NCBI RefSeq assembly: GCF_007673235.1
Contig: NZ_VDZH01000003.1
Coordinates: forward strand, 62,001 to 126,000
Origin: Curtobacterium pusillum
Lineage (GTDB): Bacteria > Actinomycetota > Actinomycetes > Actinomycetales > Microbacteriaceae
Direction: 5' to 3'
Length of the DNA: 64,000 bases
Shown here: positions 28,220 to 36,235 of the stretch, piece after piece
Layout of the letters: every line of letters starts with the position of its first letter
Position numbering within the stretch: position 1 is the stretch's first letter
The notes under the pieces: model-generated
Database searches by the model: none
What the model was told of the DNA's origin: nothing
What the model saw: only the letters and a program-made list of their open reading frames with translations
Program-made: the position numbers and the translations under genes

Positions 28220-28465
28220 ATGACAGCACGCGAAATGCTGCTCCAGCAGATCGTCGATCAGGACGAGCTGAGTGAAGTTCGGGGAGGTGCCTGGATCGAC
28301 AAGCTGCGATCCTGGTACTACAAGTACGGGCCGAAGTGCGGTTCCGTCGGCCTCATCGGGATCGGCTCGCCGTCCTGGGTTGGCAAGATGGCCGCCTACG
28401 CGATCCTGCACAACAAGCCGGCGCCGCCCAGCAGCGGCAACTGCGGTACTTGCATCTGCCACTAG
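28220..28465 (+). CDS. Putative RiPP precursor peptide (glycocin-like, double-glycine leader)
   Basis: 81 residues. Residues 1-23 look like a bacteriocin leader and end in DELSEVRGG, a double-glycine site for C39 peptidases. The 58-residue core is aromatic and amphipathic at its start (AWIDKLRSWYYKYG), Gly-rich in the middle, and ends PPSSGNCGTCICH. It has four Cys (40, 75, 78, 80), enough for two disulfides or one disulfide and glycosylated Cys; Ser71/Ser72 are alternative sugar sites. The ATG at 28220 is preceded by a very strong GGAAGGGGAAGG, while an ATG at 28199 is not. Glycosyltransferase and exporter genes follow. No close homology to sublancin or glycocin F is visible in the core. Confidence 0.75.
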   Translation: MTAREMLLQQIVDQDELSEVRGGAWIDKLRSWYYKYGPKCGSVGLIGIGSPSWVGKMAAYAILHNKPAPPSSGNCGTCICH

Positions 28466-28477
28466 TCCGATAAGAGA

Positions 28478-28513
28478 AACGCCACCGGCTGCGCCGACGC
28501 GGCCGGTGGCGTT
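28478..28513 (+). terminator. Hairpin between precursor and biosynthetic genes (partial terminator)
   Basis: Perfect 12-bp arms (28478-28489, 28502-28513) with a 12-nt loop, right after the precursor stop. Such hairpins commonly allow high precursor expression with limited read-through into modification genes. No U-run follows, which fits leaky termination. Confidence 0.65.
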
Positions 28514-28530
28514 CTGCGCGAGGAGAATTG

Positions 28531-29706
28531 ATGAACGCTTTCGACGTGTTCGCTTCAGTAAATGAAGTCACCAAATCGCTCGGCTCGATTCGCGCGCAAA
28601 CTCTCGCGTCCGATGTCTTTAGTTCGGCACAGTTTGATGAATTGCACGCAGAGGATGAATCTCTCTGCTTCGTCGTGCTGACACGGGGAGATTCCAATCA
28701 GCTCCGACGATGCCTGCGCAGCATCCCGGCCAGCTGCTCTGTGCTGGTGATCGACAGCGGTGACGCGGAGAGCCTCGAGGGCACGGAGCTCGGCAGGCAG
28801 GTACGGTCAGTCAGGCGCTCGTGGACTGGCAACTTCGCGGAAGCGAGAAATTTCGCTCGCGAACAGCTCAGTGGCGGCTGGGTGATGTACGTCGACGACG
28901 ACGAGTTTCTTCTGCCCGGCCATGCTGACCGGCTAGTCGAGGCGACGCGAATCCTCGAGCGCCATCCGCAGAGGGATCAGCTAGTCGGGGGCGTCGCGGT
29001 CGTCGATCGGACTGCCGGAGTGACGCCATTTCTTCCGCGCCTCCTGAGAGTCGGGGGCGCTTTGAGGTGGAAGGGTCCGATCCATGAAATCCTGGTCGGG
29101 ACACACGACGCACCAGCCATCGACATCGCTCTCGACGCGACCATAGCCCACGACGGATACGAGAGCGGACACGAAGAGCGATCTCAGCGGAACGCGTCGA
29201 TCATCGACGAGTGGGCAACGGATGGCGAGAGCTCTGGCCGGATGCACCTGGCGCGCGCCCAGGAGCTGTCGTCGCAGGCGAGTGCAGATGCACGTATGGA
29301 GGCGCTGACGTCCGCGCTGGCTTCCGGCGATCTAACCAACAAAGAAAAACTGAGCGCACAGCTTTCGCTGATGGTAGGCCTCCTCTTGGAGCGGGGGCCA
29401 TTCGCCGTCCTGACCGCCGTCGAACAATCTCCGGCGTTCGATTTCGATCTCGAGGTCGCGGAGCCCGGAAGCCTCGAGCTCACTCTCCTCAGGGCGCGCT
29501 CATTCCTTCTGTACGTCGACACGGAATTTCCGGCCGTCAGGAAGTCAATCTCCAAGCACTTACAGGCAGGCGCTGGAGACGATCCTGAAAGCGACATTGA
29601 TAGGAGGGCCTTCGGCATGCTCGTAGAACTCACCGAGCGGATGGGCGAGGACGCGACCGCCTTGAAGCGCTTGTACGGCGCCGAGCCGACGGGGCAAGCC
29701 CGATGA
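28531..29706 (+). CDS. Family 2 glycosyltransferase (SunS-like), RiPP cluster
   Basis: 391 residues. The GT-A domain occupies about 45-230: SLCFVVLTRGDSNQLRRCLRSI, then WTGNFAEARNFAREQ and the metal/sugar-binding motif MYVDDDEF, followed by IHEILVG. A helical C-terminal half of TPR-like character follows. This is the layout of the glycocin S-glycosyltransferases SunS and ThuS, so it probably adds a hexose to Cys or Ser of the precursor. AGGAG sits five bases before the ATG. It overlaps the exporter gene by ATGA. Codons are less GC-biased than in the core genome. Confidence 0.82.
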   Translation: MNAFDVFASVNEVTKSLGSIRAQTLASDVFSSAQFDELHAEDESLCFVVLTRGDSNQLRRCLRSIPASCSVLVIDSGDAESLEGTELGRQVRSVRRSWTGNFAEARNFAREQLSGGWVMYVDDDEFLLPGHADRLVEATRILERHPQRDQLVGGVAVVDRTAGVTPFLPRLLRVGGALRWKGPIHEILVGTHDAPAIDIALDATIAHDGYESGHEERSQRNASIIDEWATDGESSGRMHLARAQELSSQASADARMEALTSALASGDLTNKEKLSAQLSLMVGLLLERGPFAVLTAVEQSPAFDFDLEVAEPGSLELTLLRARSFLLYVDTEFPAVRKSISKHLQAGAGDDPESDIDRRAFGMLVELTERMGEDATALKRLYGAEPTGQAR

Positions 29707-31781
29707 CCAGCCCCGGCGGGGCCGTGGCGCAGGCGCCCCGGCGACGCGCGCCACATGTGCAGCAGCGGCTCGACTCGGATTGCGGCGTAGCCGCTTTGAG
29801 CTCGACAATGGGCTGTTTCGGTGTTCGGCGGAGCGTGGGACGGATGTGGCAGCTGTACGGCCGTTCCAACACAGCAATGTCCCTCCTCGATCTCCAGAGC
29901 GTGGCCGATGCAAACGGCTTCGACGCGACGTGCTACAAGTTTGAAGACCTCGACGAAGTCGGAAGCCGATATCTGCCCGCGGTCTTGCATTTAGACCGCG
30001 AGGGCGGGCACTTCGTAGCGGCGGATCGTCTTCGCGGAAGCCGGATCCGGATATCGGACCCAGCCGGCGACCAGCGATGGGTGAAGAAGGACTCGTTGGA
30101 GGTATCAGGGTACCTGATGACTGTGCGGCCGCAGTCTGGCAAAGCACAAGCCGCGTCAGACAAAAGCGGCGCTGCGATTCTTCGAGAGCTGCTCTGGACC
30201 GCTCGGAGCCGCCTTTTCGTCGTCGCCCTGCTTTCGTTGGCGGCCACGGCTTCCGGCCTGGCGGTCTCGCAGTTCGTCAGGGTGCTTGTGGATCTTGCGA
30301 GCTCGGCCGCCATGTCTACCGCGGGGCTGATCACCATCGCGCTGATCACTCTCGGGATCGCTGCCTTCGGAGCATTTTTCGGCTGGCTTTCTACCCGAAA
30401 GGCCTTCGCCAGTTCCGTTTCAATGGAACGAGAACTCGCCCTCGAATACGGCGACGTCATCCTGTCTCTCGGCGGAACCGCCTTTCGGACGTACACCCCG
30501 GGCGACCTCATGGCCCGCTTTTCCGACCTTTCGGAGATGCGCTCCTTCGTTCACGACTCGCTGCTCTCTGGAATACTGAGCATTGCGACGCTCCTCGGAG
30601 CAACGGCGGTCTTGGGCCTGCAGAGTCCGGCCGCGGCGGTCGCGTGCGTCACCGGCGTGGCCCTCATAGCGACCGTTCGATGGTCCAAGGGCAGAGGCAT
30701 CGAAGCCATGCAGCGCCGGTCAGCCGCGGCGGAGAGCATCCTGACTCAAGCGATGGTCGAGGTCGTCGAAGGTTCGCCGACGAACCGCGGACCGGTATGG
30801 AGTTCGTACCAAAAGCCGCGCCTCAGAGGCGCGTTCGACGGCCTCATCTCGCAAACGCGCCGCGTGTTCCTCACCTCTTCTGCCCTGGAGTTCGCGACCG
30901 GATTCGCTGGCAGCGTCGTCCTCGTCGCGACCATGGTGATGATGGCGGCGCAGGTTCAGGCGGGATCGCTCTCGTTGGGATCGCTCGCTTCACTCGCAGT
31001 CTTGCTGCCGATGATGTCAGGCGCAGCTTTCGCTCTCGCCGGCCTTCAGCAGGACGTCCAGAGAGCCACGGTCAGCGCGGAAAGAATCGAGGAGATCAAG
31101 TACGCCCGAGCGGCACGGCAGCCGAGCACAGCCGGACGCAGGGACGCGCGTCAGACCATGCTCCTTGAGGTGGAAGGGCTGCGTGTCGTCGCCGGAGGCC
31201 AATGCCTTGCGGAGCTGCCCCGCTTGTCTGTGGCAACGGGCGAGATCGTGGGGCTCCGGGGGCCGAACGGCGCCGGAAAATCGACTATCTGCCGGGTCCT
31301 CGCGGGGCTTGAGGACGACTGGTCGGGTTCGATCCTTGTGAACGGTTCGCCTATCCGCGAGTCAAGCCAGGAGGCGGTCCGCTACGTACCCGACTCAGTC
31401 TCCGTCGTGGCGGACACGCTGCTGAACAACGTCACGTTCGGACGGGAGGTCGACGGAATCGAGCGGATCTGCGAAACGGTGGGACTGGACGCGCTTGCGG
31501 CTCGTCTGCCGCTGGGCTTCGCAACCCCTATCGGACCGCCGCACGTTCGGCTATCCGGCGGCGAAGCGCAGCGCGTCGGCATTGCGCGAGCCTTAGCCGA
31601 CCGCCCCGCGTTGCTCATCCTCGACGAGGCGACGCGGATGCTCGACGTCGCCACCCAGCGGACGCTGGTCCGCGACATACTCCACGAGGGCCTCTGCTCC
31701 GCGGTGATCCTCGTGTCGCACAGCGAGTCTCTTGACGCACTCACCACACGAATCGTAGAGATTGGCGCCCCTGATGATTGA
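29703..31781 (+). CDS. Bacteriocin ABC exporter with N-terminal C39 peptidase domain
   Basis: 692 residues in three parts. Residues 10-140 form the C39 protease: oxyanion Gln21, Cys27 (QRLDSDCGVAAL), His103 (GGHFVAA) and Asp119 (RISDPA). Membrane helices lie at about 160-430. The ATPase domain has Walker A GPNGAGKST, signature RLSGGEAQRVGI, Walker B LLILDEAT and a switch His in LVSHSES. It should cut the precursor after Gly-Gly and export the core. This is the same architecture as SunT, LagD and LcnC. It overlaps the next gene by eight bases. Confidence 0.9.
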   Translation: MTSPGGAVAQAPRRRAPHVQQRLDSDCGVAALSSTMGCFGVRRSVGRMWQLYGRSNTAMSLLDLQSVADANGFDATCYKFEDLDEVGSRYLPAVLHLDREGGHFVAADRLRGSRIRISDPAGDQRWVKKDSLEVSGYLMTVRPQSGKAQAASDKSGAAILRELLWTARSRLFVVALLSLAATASGLAVSQFVRVLVDLASSAAMSTAGLITIALITLGIAAFGAFFGWLSTRKAFASSVSMERELALEYGDVILSLGGTAFRTYTPGDLMARFSDLSEMRSFVHDSLLSGILSIATLLGATAVLGLQSPAAAVACVTGVALIATVRWSKGRGIEAMQRRSAAAESILTQAMVEVVEGSPTNRGPVWSSYQKPRLRGAFDGLISQTRRVFLTSSALEFATGFAGSVVLVATMVMMAAQVQAGSLSLGSLASLAVLLPMMSGAAFALAGLQQDVQRATVSAERIEEIKYARAARQPSTAGRRDARQTMLLEVEGLRVVAGGQCLAELPRLSVATGEIVGLRGPNGAGKSTICRVLAGLEDDWSGSILVNGSPIRESSQEAVRYVPDSVSVVADTLLNNVTFGREVDGIERICETVGLDALAARLPLGFATPIGPPHVRLSGGEAQRVGIARALADRPALLILDEATRMLDVATQRTLVRDILHEGLCSAVILVSHSESLDALTTRIVEIGAPDD

Positions 31782-33282
31782 GGCCGTCTGGGACCTAGCG
31801 GGCGCGCATGCAGCGCTCGAGGCTTCTAAGTCCCCGGAAGAGCGAGTCGCGTTGAGAAATCGGCTCGCCGTACTAACGAAGATCAACCGCCCGGATGTTC
31901 TATCCCAGACGTCTTCTCAATACCGAACCCGAACGACCGGAACGCCCGCGCGGACGGTCAGCTACTGCGTCCTCTGGCAGGGCGACGACCTGGGACTCAA
32001 ACGAACCTTGTCATCCTTGCCTGCTGGCGCGCGCGTGCTGATCCTCGGCAGGAGCACCGCCGTCGACCCATCGGTGACAGCCCGCTCCGACCTGCAGGTA
32101 GCCCCGATTCCGTTCGCTTGGACGGACGACTTTGCCGCCGCACGCAACGCCGCGATTCGGCGGGCGGAACCGGGGTGGGTCGTCTTCATCGACGCAGACG
32201 AAGCCTTCCTCCCGGGTTCCTGCGAGCTGCTCGAACTGGCTCTTGGGCAATTCGCCCTCCACCCTCTGCACGAACGCATCGGGGTGTCGCTCCGGGTATG
32301 GGACGGCCAGAGAGGTTCGAGCGCGCGGATCGGCCGGGCTCTCAGGTCGGATGGAGTCATCACCTATCGCGGCGCGGTTCACGAAGAGATGCACGCTCGT
32401 GACGGCAGCGTGATCGAAGTGGACCTCGATTGCGACGTGCTTCATGACGGCTACGACGGTCCCGGAGGTTCGGATCGAGCCCGGCGGAACTTGCGAATCT
32501 TGGACAGGCTCGTGAAATCCGGCGAAGCGGGAGCGAAGGAGTACTTCTACCGGGGCCGGGACGGCGAATCTCTCCGCACCAGTGAGGATACCAAGACGGA
32601 TCTCTTCACGGCGGCGGGTCTTCCTTCGGACAGCATTCCCTTTCAAGGATCCCCGTCGAAGGCTGCGGCTATGCGACTGATTCAGCGGACGATCGAAGCA
32701 GGAGAGCTCGACTCTGCCCGCGATCTGTTGAGGCAGCTGTCGGCGGATCTGCCGGCAAGCGATCTCAATGCGCTGCGCCTGGCGCTCGAGCACGAGGATC
32801 TGACCCGCGTCGCGCTGCGTTTGCGCTCGCGGGCGGCGGCGGCGCTGGCCGATGAACCGCGCGATGAGGGAGCCCTGCTGGACGATGTCGGGGTTCTGTC
32901 CCTCCTCATCGGCGACTACGACACGGCTCGGGCGGTGCTCTTCGGCGTGCTGGGCAACGCCGAGCCGGCCCGGATGCGCCTCATTGCGAGCACTTTGTCG
33001 GAATCAGCAATCGGGAACCCTCCGGAACAGGAGATCGGCTTCGAAAGACCGTCCCGACAACGAGCCGCGCCGCTCCACGAGCAGATCGCGGACTCTTTGC
33101 GACGCGAACTCACTTCAGGTCGCCTCTCAGCCCCCGACTCCCGTGTCCCATCGGAACGGCAGTTGGCATCGGAGCTAGGCGTAAGCCGTCCCACGGTCCG
33201 ACAGGCGCTGAAACAACTTGCTGCCGACAAGGTCATTCGAGCGGTGCCGGGCACCGGCTATTTCAACGCCAAAGGTTCGTAA
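31774..33282 (+). CDS. Glycosyltransferase family 2 fused to a C-terminal GntR winged helix
   Basis: 502 residues. The first part is a second GT2 enzyme: SYCVLWQGDDLGLKRTLSSL, WTDDFAAARNAAIRRA, the D-x-D motif VVFIDADEAFLPG and VHEEMHA, similar in layout to the upstream enzyme. Helical repeats follow. The last 70 residues are a classic GntR DNA-binding domain: APLHEQIADSLRRELTSG, then VPSERQLASELGVSRPTVRQ and IRAVPGTGYF. The fusion is in one frame with no stop or frame jump, and the GntR part lacks its own effector domain. It may couple glycosylation to control of the cluster. ATG 31774 overlaps the exporter stop. Confidence 0.8.
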   Translation: MIEAVWDLAGAHAALEASKSPEERVALRNRLAVLTKINRPDVLSQTSSQYRTRTTGTPARTVSYCVLWQGDDLGLKRTLSSLPAGARVLILGRSTAVDPSVTARSDLQVAPIPFAWTDDFAAARNAAIRRAEPGWVVFIDADEAFLPGSCELLELALGQFALHPLHERIGVSLRVWDGQRGSSARIGRALRSDGVITYRGAVHEEMHARDGSVIEVDLDCDVLHDGYDGPGGSDRARRNLRILDRLVKSGEAGAKEYFYRGRDGESLRTSEDTKTDLFTAAGLPSDSIPFQGSPSKAAAMRLIQRTIEAGELDSARDLLRQLSADLPASDLNALRLALEHEDLTRVALRLRSRAAAALADEPRDEGALLDDVGVLSLLIGDYDTARAVLFGVLGNAEPARMRLIASTLSESAIGNPPEQEIGFERPSRQRAAPLHEQIADSLRRELTSGRLSAPDSRVPSERQLASELGVSRPTVRQALKQLAADKVIRAVPGTGYFNAKGS

Positions 33283-33284
33283 AG

Positions 33285-33674
33285 TCAGGGCCAGCTCGAC
33301 AAGAACCGGCCCACCGTCGACCGAAGCACTGAAACCCAACCCGGCGCAGGAGGTCCGTCGTCGGCAGCGATTGCGTCGATGACGAGCTTCTGCCCCTTGG
33401 ACCAGCCGGCAGCGAATCCTCTGCTGGAACCCGTTGGCGGGGCGGAGCGAGAGCTGAGGAGGGACACGAGCTGGGCCGTACCGGGCGAATACGACAGCGG
33501 CCGCGGCGCATATTCGATCAGCCTCTGCACCTGGAGCGGAGAAACAGAGCCGTCTGCCGCGCTGGCTTTGGCGATCAGATCTGCGGCCCCCTCGATGATG
33601 CCATCGTGAGCGCCCGACGAGAGCAACGCGTTTCGAGCGACGGCGCATGAATAATAAAGAAAACCGGTGTCCAA
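33285..33674 (-). CDS. Hypothetical protein convergent with the RiPP cluster
   Basis: 129 residues from a TTG start with a purine-rich GGAAAATGAG upstream. Features are helical (GIIEGAADLIAKASAADGSVSPLQVQRLIEYAP) with no signal peptide, membrane helix or recognised family. It ends two bases from the convergent GT2-GntR gene. It could be an immunity or accessory protein, but nothing in the sequence shows that; it may equally be a remnant. Confidence 0.42.
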   Translation of the reverse strand: MDTGFLYYSCAVARNALLSSGAHDGIIEGAADLIAKASAADGSVSPLQVQRLIEYAPRPLSYSPGTAQLVSLLSSRSAPPTGSSRGFAAGWSKGQKLVIDAIAADDGPPAPGWVSVLRSTVGRFLSSWP

Positions 33675-33993
33675 GGGCTCATTTTCCGTCCGTGCAAACC
33701 GCTCGTGATGACGACCACGAGAGTACGCCAGACGATTACGATCCTCAAGCTCGACCGCGGCCGAGTGCCAATGGGTGCCGAGATCGAAGCCGACGACAAG
33801 CCCCAGTTGCGATTCGGTCGGATCCAGCCCACGTGGGTCGGCTGTCGCTCACACGGCGCCGAGGAACCGGCCTACCGCGCGGTCCCCGGACGCGAAGGCG
33901 GTTGTGAGCCTGCCGGCGCCTGCCCGCAACGCCGGAGCAGCCGCGTCGCGCCGCCGGAAGTCGTCGCCGAGGGCAAGCGGTTCAGCGAGCTGT
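33675..33993. other. No intact gene seen; left flank of recombinase remnant
   Basis: About 320 bp, GC-rich from 33750 on, with open frames on both strands that lack family features and ribosome sites. It lies where the catalytic half of the adjacent large serine recombinase should be, so the junction of a deletion or rearrangement is probably here. Confidence 0.4.
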
Positions 33994-34930
33994 AATCTTG
34001 CCGCCGAGCTCGCCGCGCGCGGACTCGCCTCGGCTCCCACCCCGTCAAGACCATCTAGAACCATTGATGGCACGCAGCTGCACAAGGTGCTCACCAATCC
34101 CTACTACAAGGGCATCGTTCGCTGGCGAGGAGCTGAAGCTCCCGGCCGCCACGATCCCCTGGTCCCAGAACCCGTTTGGCAACGGGTTCAGGACATCCTC
34201 TCGTCCCGCGCGGTCGGGGAGAAGAGCCGGGACTACCCCCGCTACTTGAGAAGCTCGGTGTTCTGCGGCAGCTGCAAAAGCTGGCTCATCGTCCAGCTGG
34301 CCCGCAACAGGCACGGCACGCTCTACGAGTACTTCGTTTGCTCCGGTCGGCATTCCAAGCGCACCTCGTGTACCAGGTCGGCGATGCGGATCGCGCTGAT
34401 CGAAGAGAAAGTTGCGCTGTACTACCGCCGAATCGTCCTTACTCCTGAGATGGCTGCGCAGACCGCCAAGGTCCTGCGCGAAGAGACAGCAGCCGTCAGC
34501 GCGGAGTCCACTGCTGCGCGGGCGGGGTACCTGAAGGAGCTGGCCCGCCTCAACGACCGCGCTAGGAAGCTGCTCGAAGGTCACCTTTCCGGAGTCATTC
34601 CGGCCGAGCTGTACGCCGAGGAGCAGGGGCGCATCACGGTCCTTAACGCTTCCCTGAAAGACCGCGTCGGTGCTGCCGACGCGTCGTCCGAGGATGTCGC
34701 AGCCAACCTGGAGGCGGCTCTCTTCCTGGCCGAGCACTGCTACGAGGCCTACCGCCGCGCTAGCGACGTCGTTCGCCGGCAGTTCAACCAGGCCTTTTTC
34801 GTCCGGCTCTACATCGATGAAGACGCCGAGGTGGAGGGCCATCTCGCCGAACCGTTCCACGCCCTGCTCGAAGGCGGTACCTCCGATTGGTCACTCGTCA
34901 CCTCTGGCACCGAAGGCGGAACCGAAAAAC
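33994..34930 (+). pseudogene. Large serine recombinase, C-terminal part only
   Basis: The frame encodes the recombinase domain (TQLHKVLTNPYYKGIVRWRG and PVWQRVQDILSS), a zinc ribbon with SSVFCGSCKSWL and YEYFVCSGRHS..TSC, and the coiled-coil that follows in this family. The N-terminal resolvase catalytic domain with its Ser is missing, so it cannot be active. The frame has no stop of its own and stays open through the tRNA terminator and antisense across tRNA-Arg to 35067. It is the likely former integrase of the island. Confidence 0.8.
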
Positions 34931-34960
34931 CCTCGCCAGATCTTTCGTCTGGCGAGGGTT
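34928..34960 (-). terminator. Rho-independent terminator of tRNA-Arg
   Basis: Perfect 13-bp arms (34928-34940, 34948-34960) with a 7-nt loop, followed on the minus strand by TTTTT. It starts 15 bases past the tRNA 3' end. Confidence 0.9.
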
Positions 34961-34975
34961 CGCATCATGTTCGTA

Positions 34976-35050
34976 TGGTGCCCCTGGAGGGACTCGAACC
35001 CCCAACCGTTTCCTTAGGACGGAACTGCTCTTCCATTGAGCTACAGAGGC
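34976..35050 (-). tRNA. tRNA-Arg (anticodon CCU)
   Basis: 75 nt including an encoded CCA. The acceptor stem GCCTCTG pairs with CAGGGGC (one G-U). The D-arm TAGCTC..GAGC is normal, the anticodon loop GTCCTAA gives CCU, and the T-arm GGGGGTTCGAGTCCCTC is normal. The outer pair of the anticodon stem is imperfect. tRNA-Arg(CCU) is a common integration site, and its 3' end faces the mobile region. Confidence 0.93.
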
Positions 35051-35063
35051 TGGCGTTCCCACT

Positions 35064-36167
35064 CTAGCGGCGGAACGGCTCCAGGAAGGCCCGGAGCTCC
35101 CCGACGAACAGGTCCGGCTGCTCGAACGGCGCGAAGTGCCCACCGCGGTCGAGTTCGTGGTGGTACACGAGGTTCGTGGTCCACTCGAGCCACTCCCGCG
35201 GCGCCCGCACGAGGTCGCCCGGGAAGATCGAGAAGCCGGACGGCACCTCGACCCGTCGGGCCATCTGCTCCGCCGGGACCGCCGCGTTCGCGTGGTACAT
35301 CCGCATCGCCGAGCCGATCGTCGCCGTCGCCCAGTACTCGGTGAGGAGCGCCAGTACCTCGTCCCGCGTGTACACCGACCAGAGGTCCCCGTCGCAGTCG
35401 CTCCACGACCGCAGCTTCTCGACGATCCACGCCGCGAGGCCCGCCGGGGAGTCGTTCAGTCCGACCGCGGCGGTCTGCGGCTTGGTCCGGTGCATCATCG
35501 CGTAGGCGCCCTCGGCGGTGCGCCACTGTTCGGTCTCGGCGACGAACGCACGCTCGGCGTCCGACAGCGTCGACGGATCGAGCCCGGGCCAGGCGAGTCC
35601 ACCGTCGATCCGGTGCACGGCGACGACCCGGTCGGGGTGGTCGAGCGCGAGGTACCGGGCGACGTGGGTGCCGATGTCCCCGCCGGACACCGCGAACCGC
35701 TCGTACCCGAGGTCGGTCATCAGCGTCGCCCACATCCCGGCGACCGCGCGCGCGTCGATCGGCTGCGGCGGCGCGTCCGAGAAGCCGTAGCCGGGCATGT
35801 CCGGCACGACGACGTCGAACCCGGCGGCGACGAGCATCGGCAGCACCTTGCGGTACCGCCACCCGGAGTCCGGCCAGCCGTGGGCGAGCAGGACCGGCAG
35901 CGCGTCTGCCGTGCCGGCACGGGCGTGCAGCACGTGGATCCCGATGCCGTCCACCACGACCCGACGTGACGGCAGCGCGGCGAGCGCCGCCCGGTGCGCG
36001 TCGAAGTCGAACCCGTCGGCCCAGTACTCGACGAGGGATCGGAGCTCGTCGACGTCGACCCCGAGCGACCAGCCCGTGCCGGCGGGCACGTCCGGCCAGC
36101 GTGTGGCGTGCAGTCGCGTCCGCAGTTCCGCGATGGTCGCGTCGTCGATCTCCGGGGTCTGGGCCAT
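35064..36167 (-). CDS. Epoxide hydrolase, alpha/beta hydrolase with EHN domain
   Basis: 367 residues. An N-terminal epoxide-hydrolase domain (IAELRTRLHATRWPDVPAGTGWSLGVDVDELRSLVEYW) precedes the hydrolase fold. Key points are the oxyanion HGWPDSGW, nucleophile Asp in VSGGDIGTHVA and the catalytic His in DRGGHFAPFE. It opens epoxides to diols by a covalent ester intermediate. It is a single gene divergent from the CPBP protease. The substrate is unknown. Confidence 0.88.
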   Translation of the reverse strand: MAQTPEIDDATIAELRTRLHATRWPDVPAGTGWSLGVDVDELRSLVEYWADGFDFDAHRAALAALPSRRVVVDGIGIHVLHARAGTADALPVLLAHGWPDSGWRYRKVLPMLVAAGFDVVVPDMPGYGFSDAPPQPIDARAVAGMWATLMTDLGYERFAVSGGDIGTHVARYLALDHPDRVVAVHRIDGGLAWPGLDPSTLSDAERAFVAETEQWRTAEGAYAMMHRTKPQTAAVGLNDSPAGLAAWIVEKLRSWSDCDGDLWSVYTRDEVLALLTEYWATATIGSAMRMYHANAAVPAEQMARRVEVPSGFSIFPGDLVRAPREWLEWTTNLVYHHELDRGGHFAPFEQPDLFVGELRAFLEPFRR

Positions 36168-36235
36168 GGCCGCACGCTACGCGCACCGACCGACAGGCCG
36201 ACCGCGGGGACACCAGGACCTCTAGGGTTTTCCTC

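Noticed and set aside
28011-28223. 70-codon ORF before the precursor gene
   Set aside because: TTG start without a ribosome site, Arg/Gln/Ala-rich, overlaps the precursor start region.
34976-35067. Recombinase coding sequence extending across tRNA-Arg
   Set aside because: The frame stays open there, but the sequence is a good tRNA with its own terminator; protein homology ends before about 34930.
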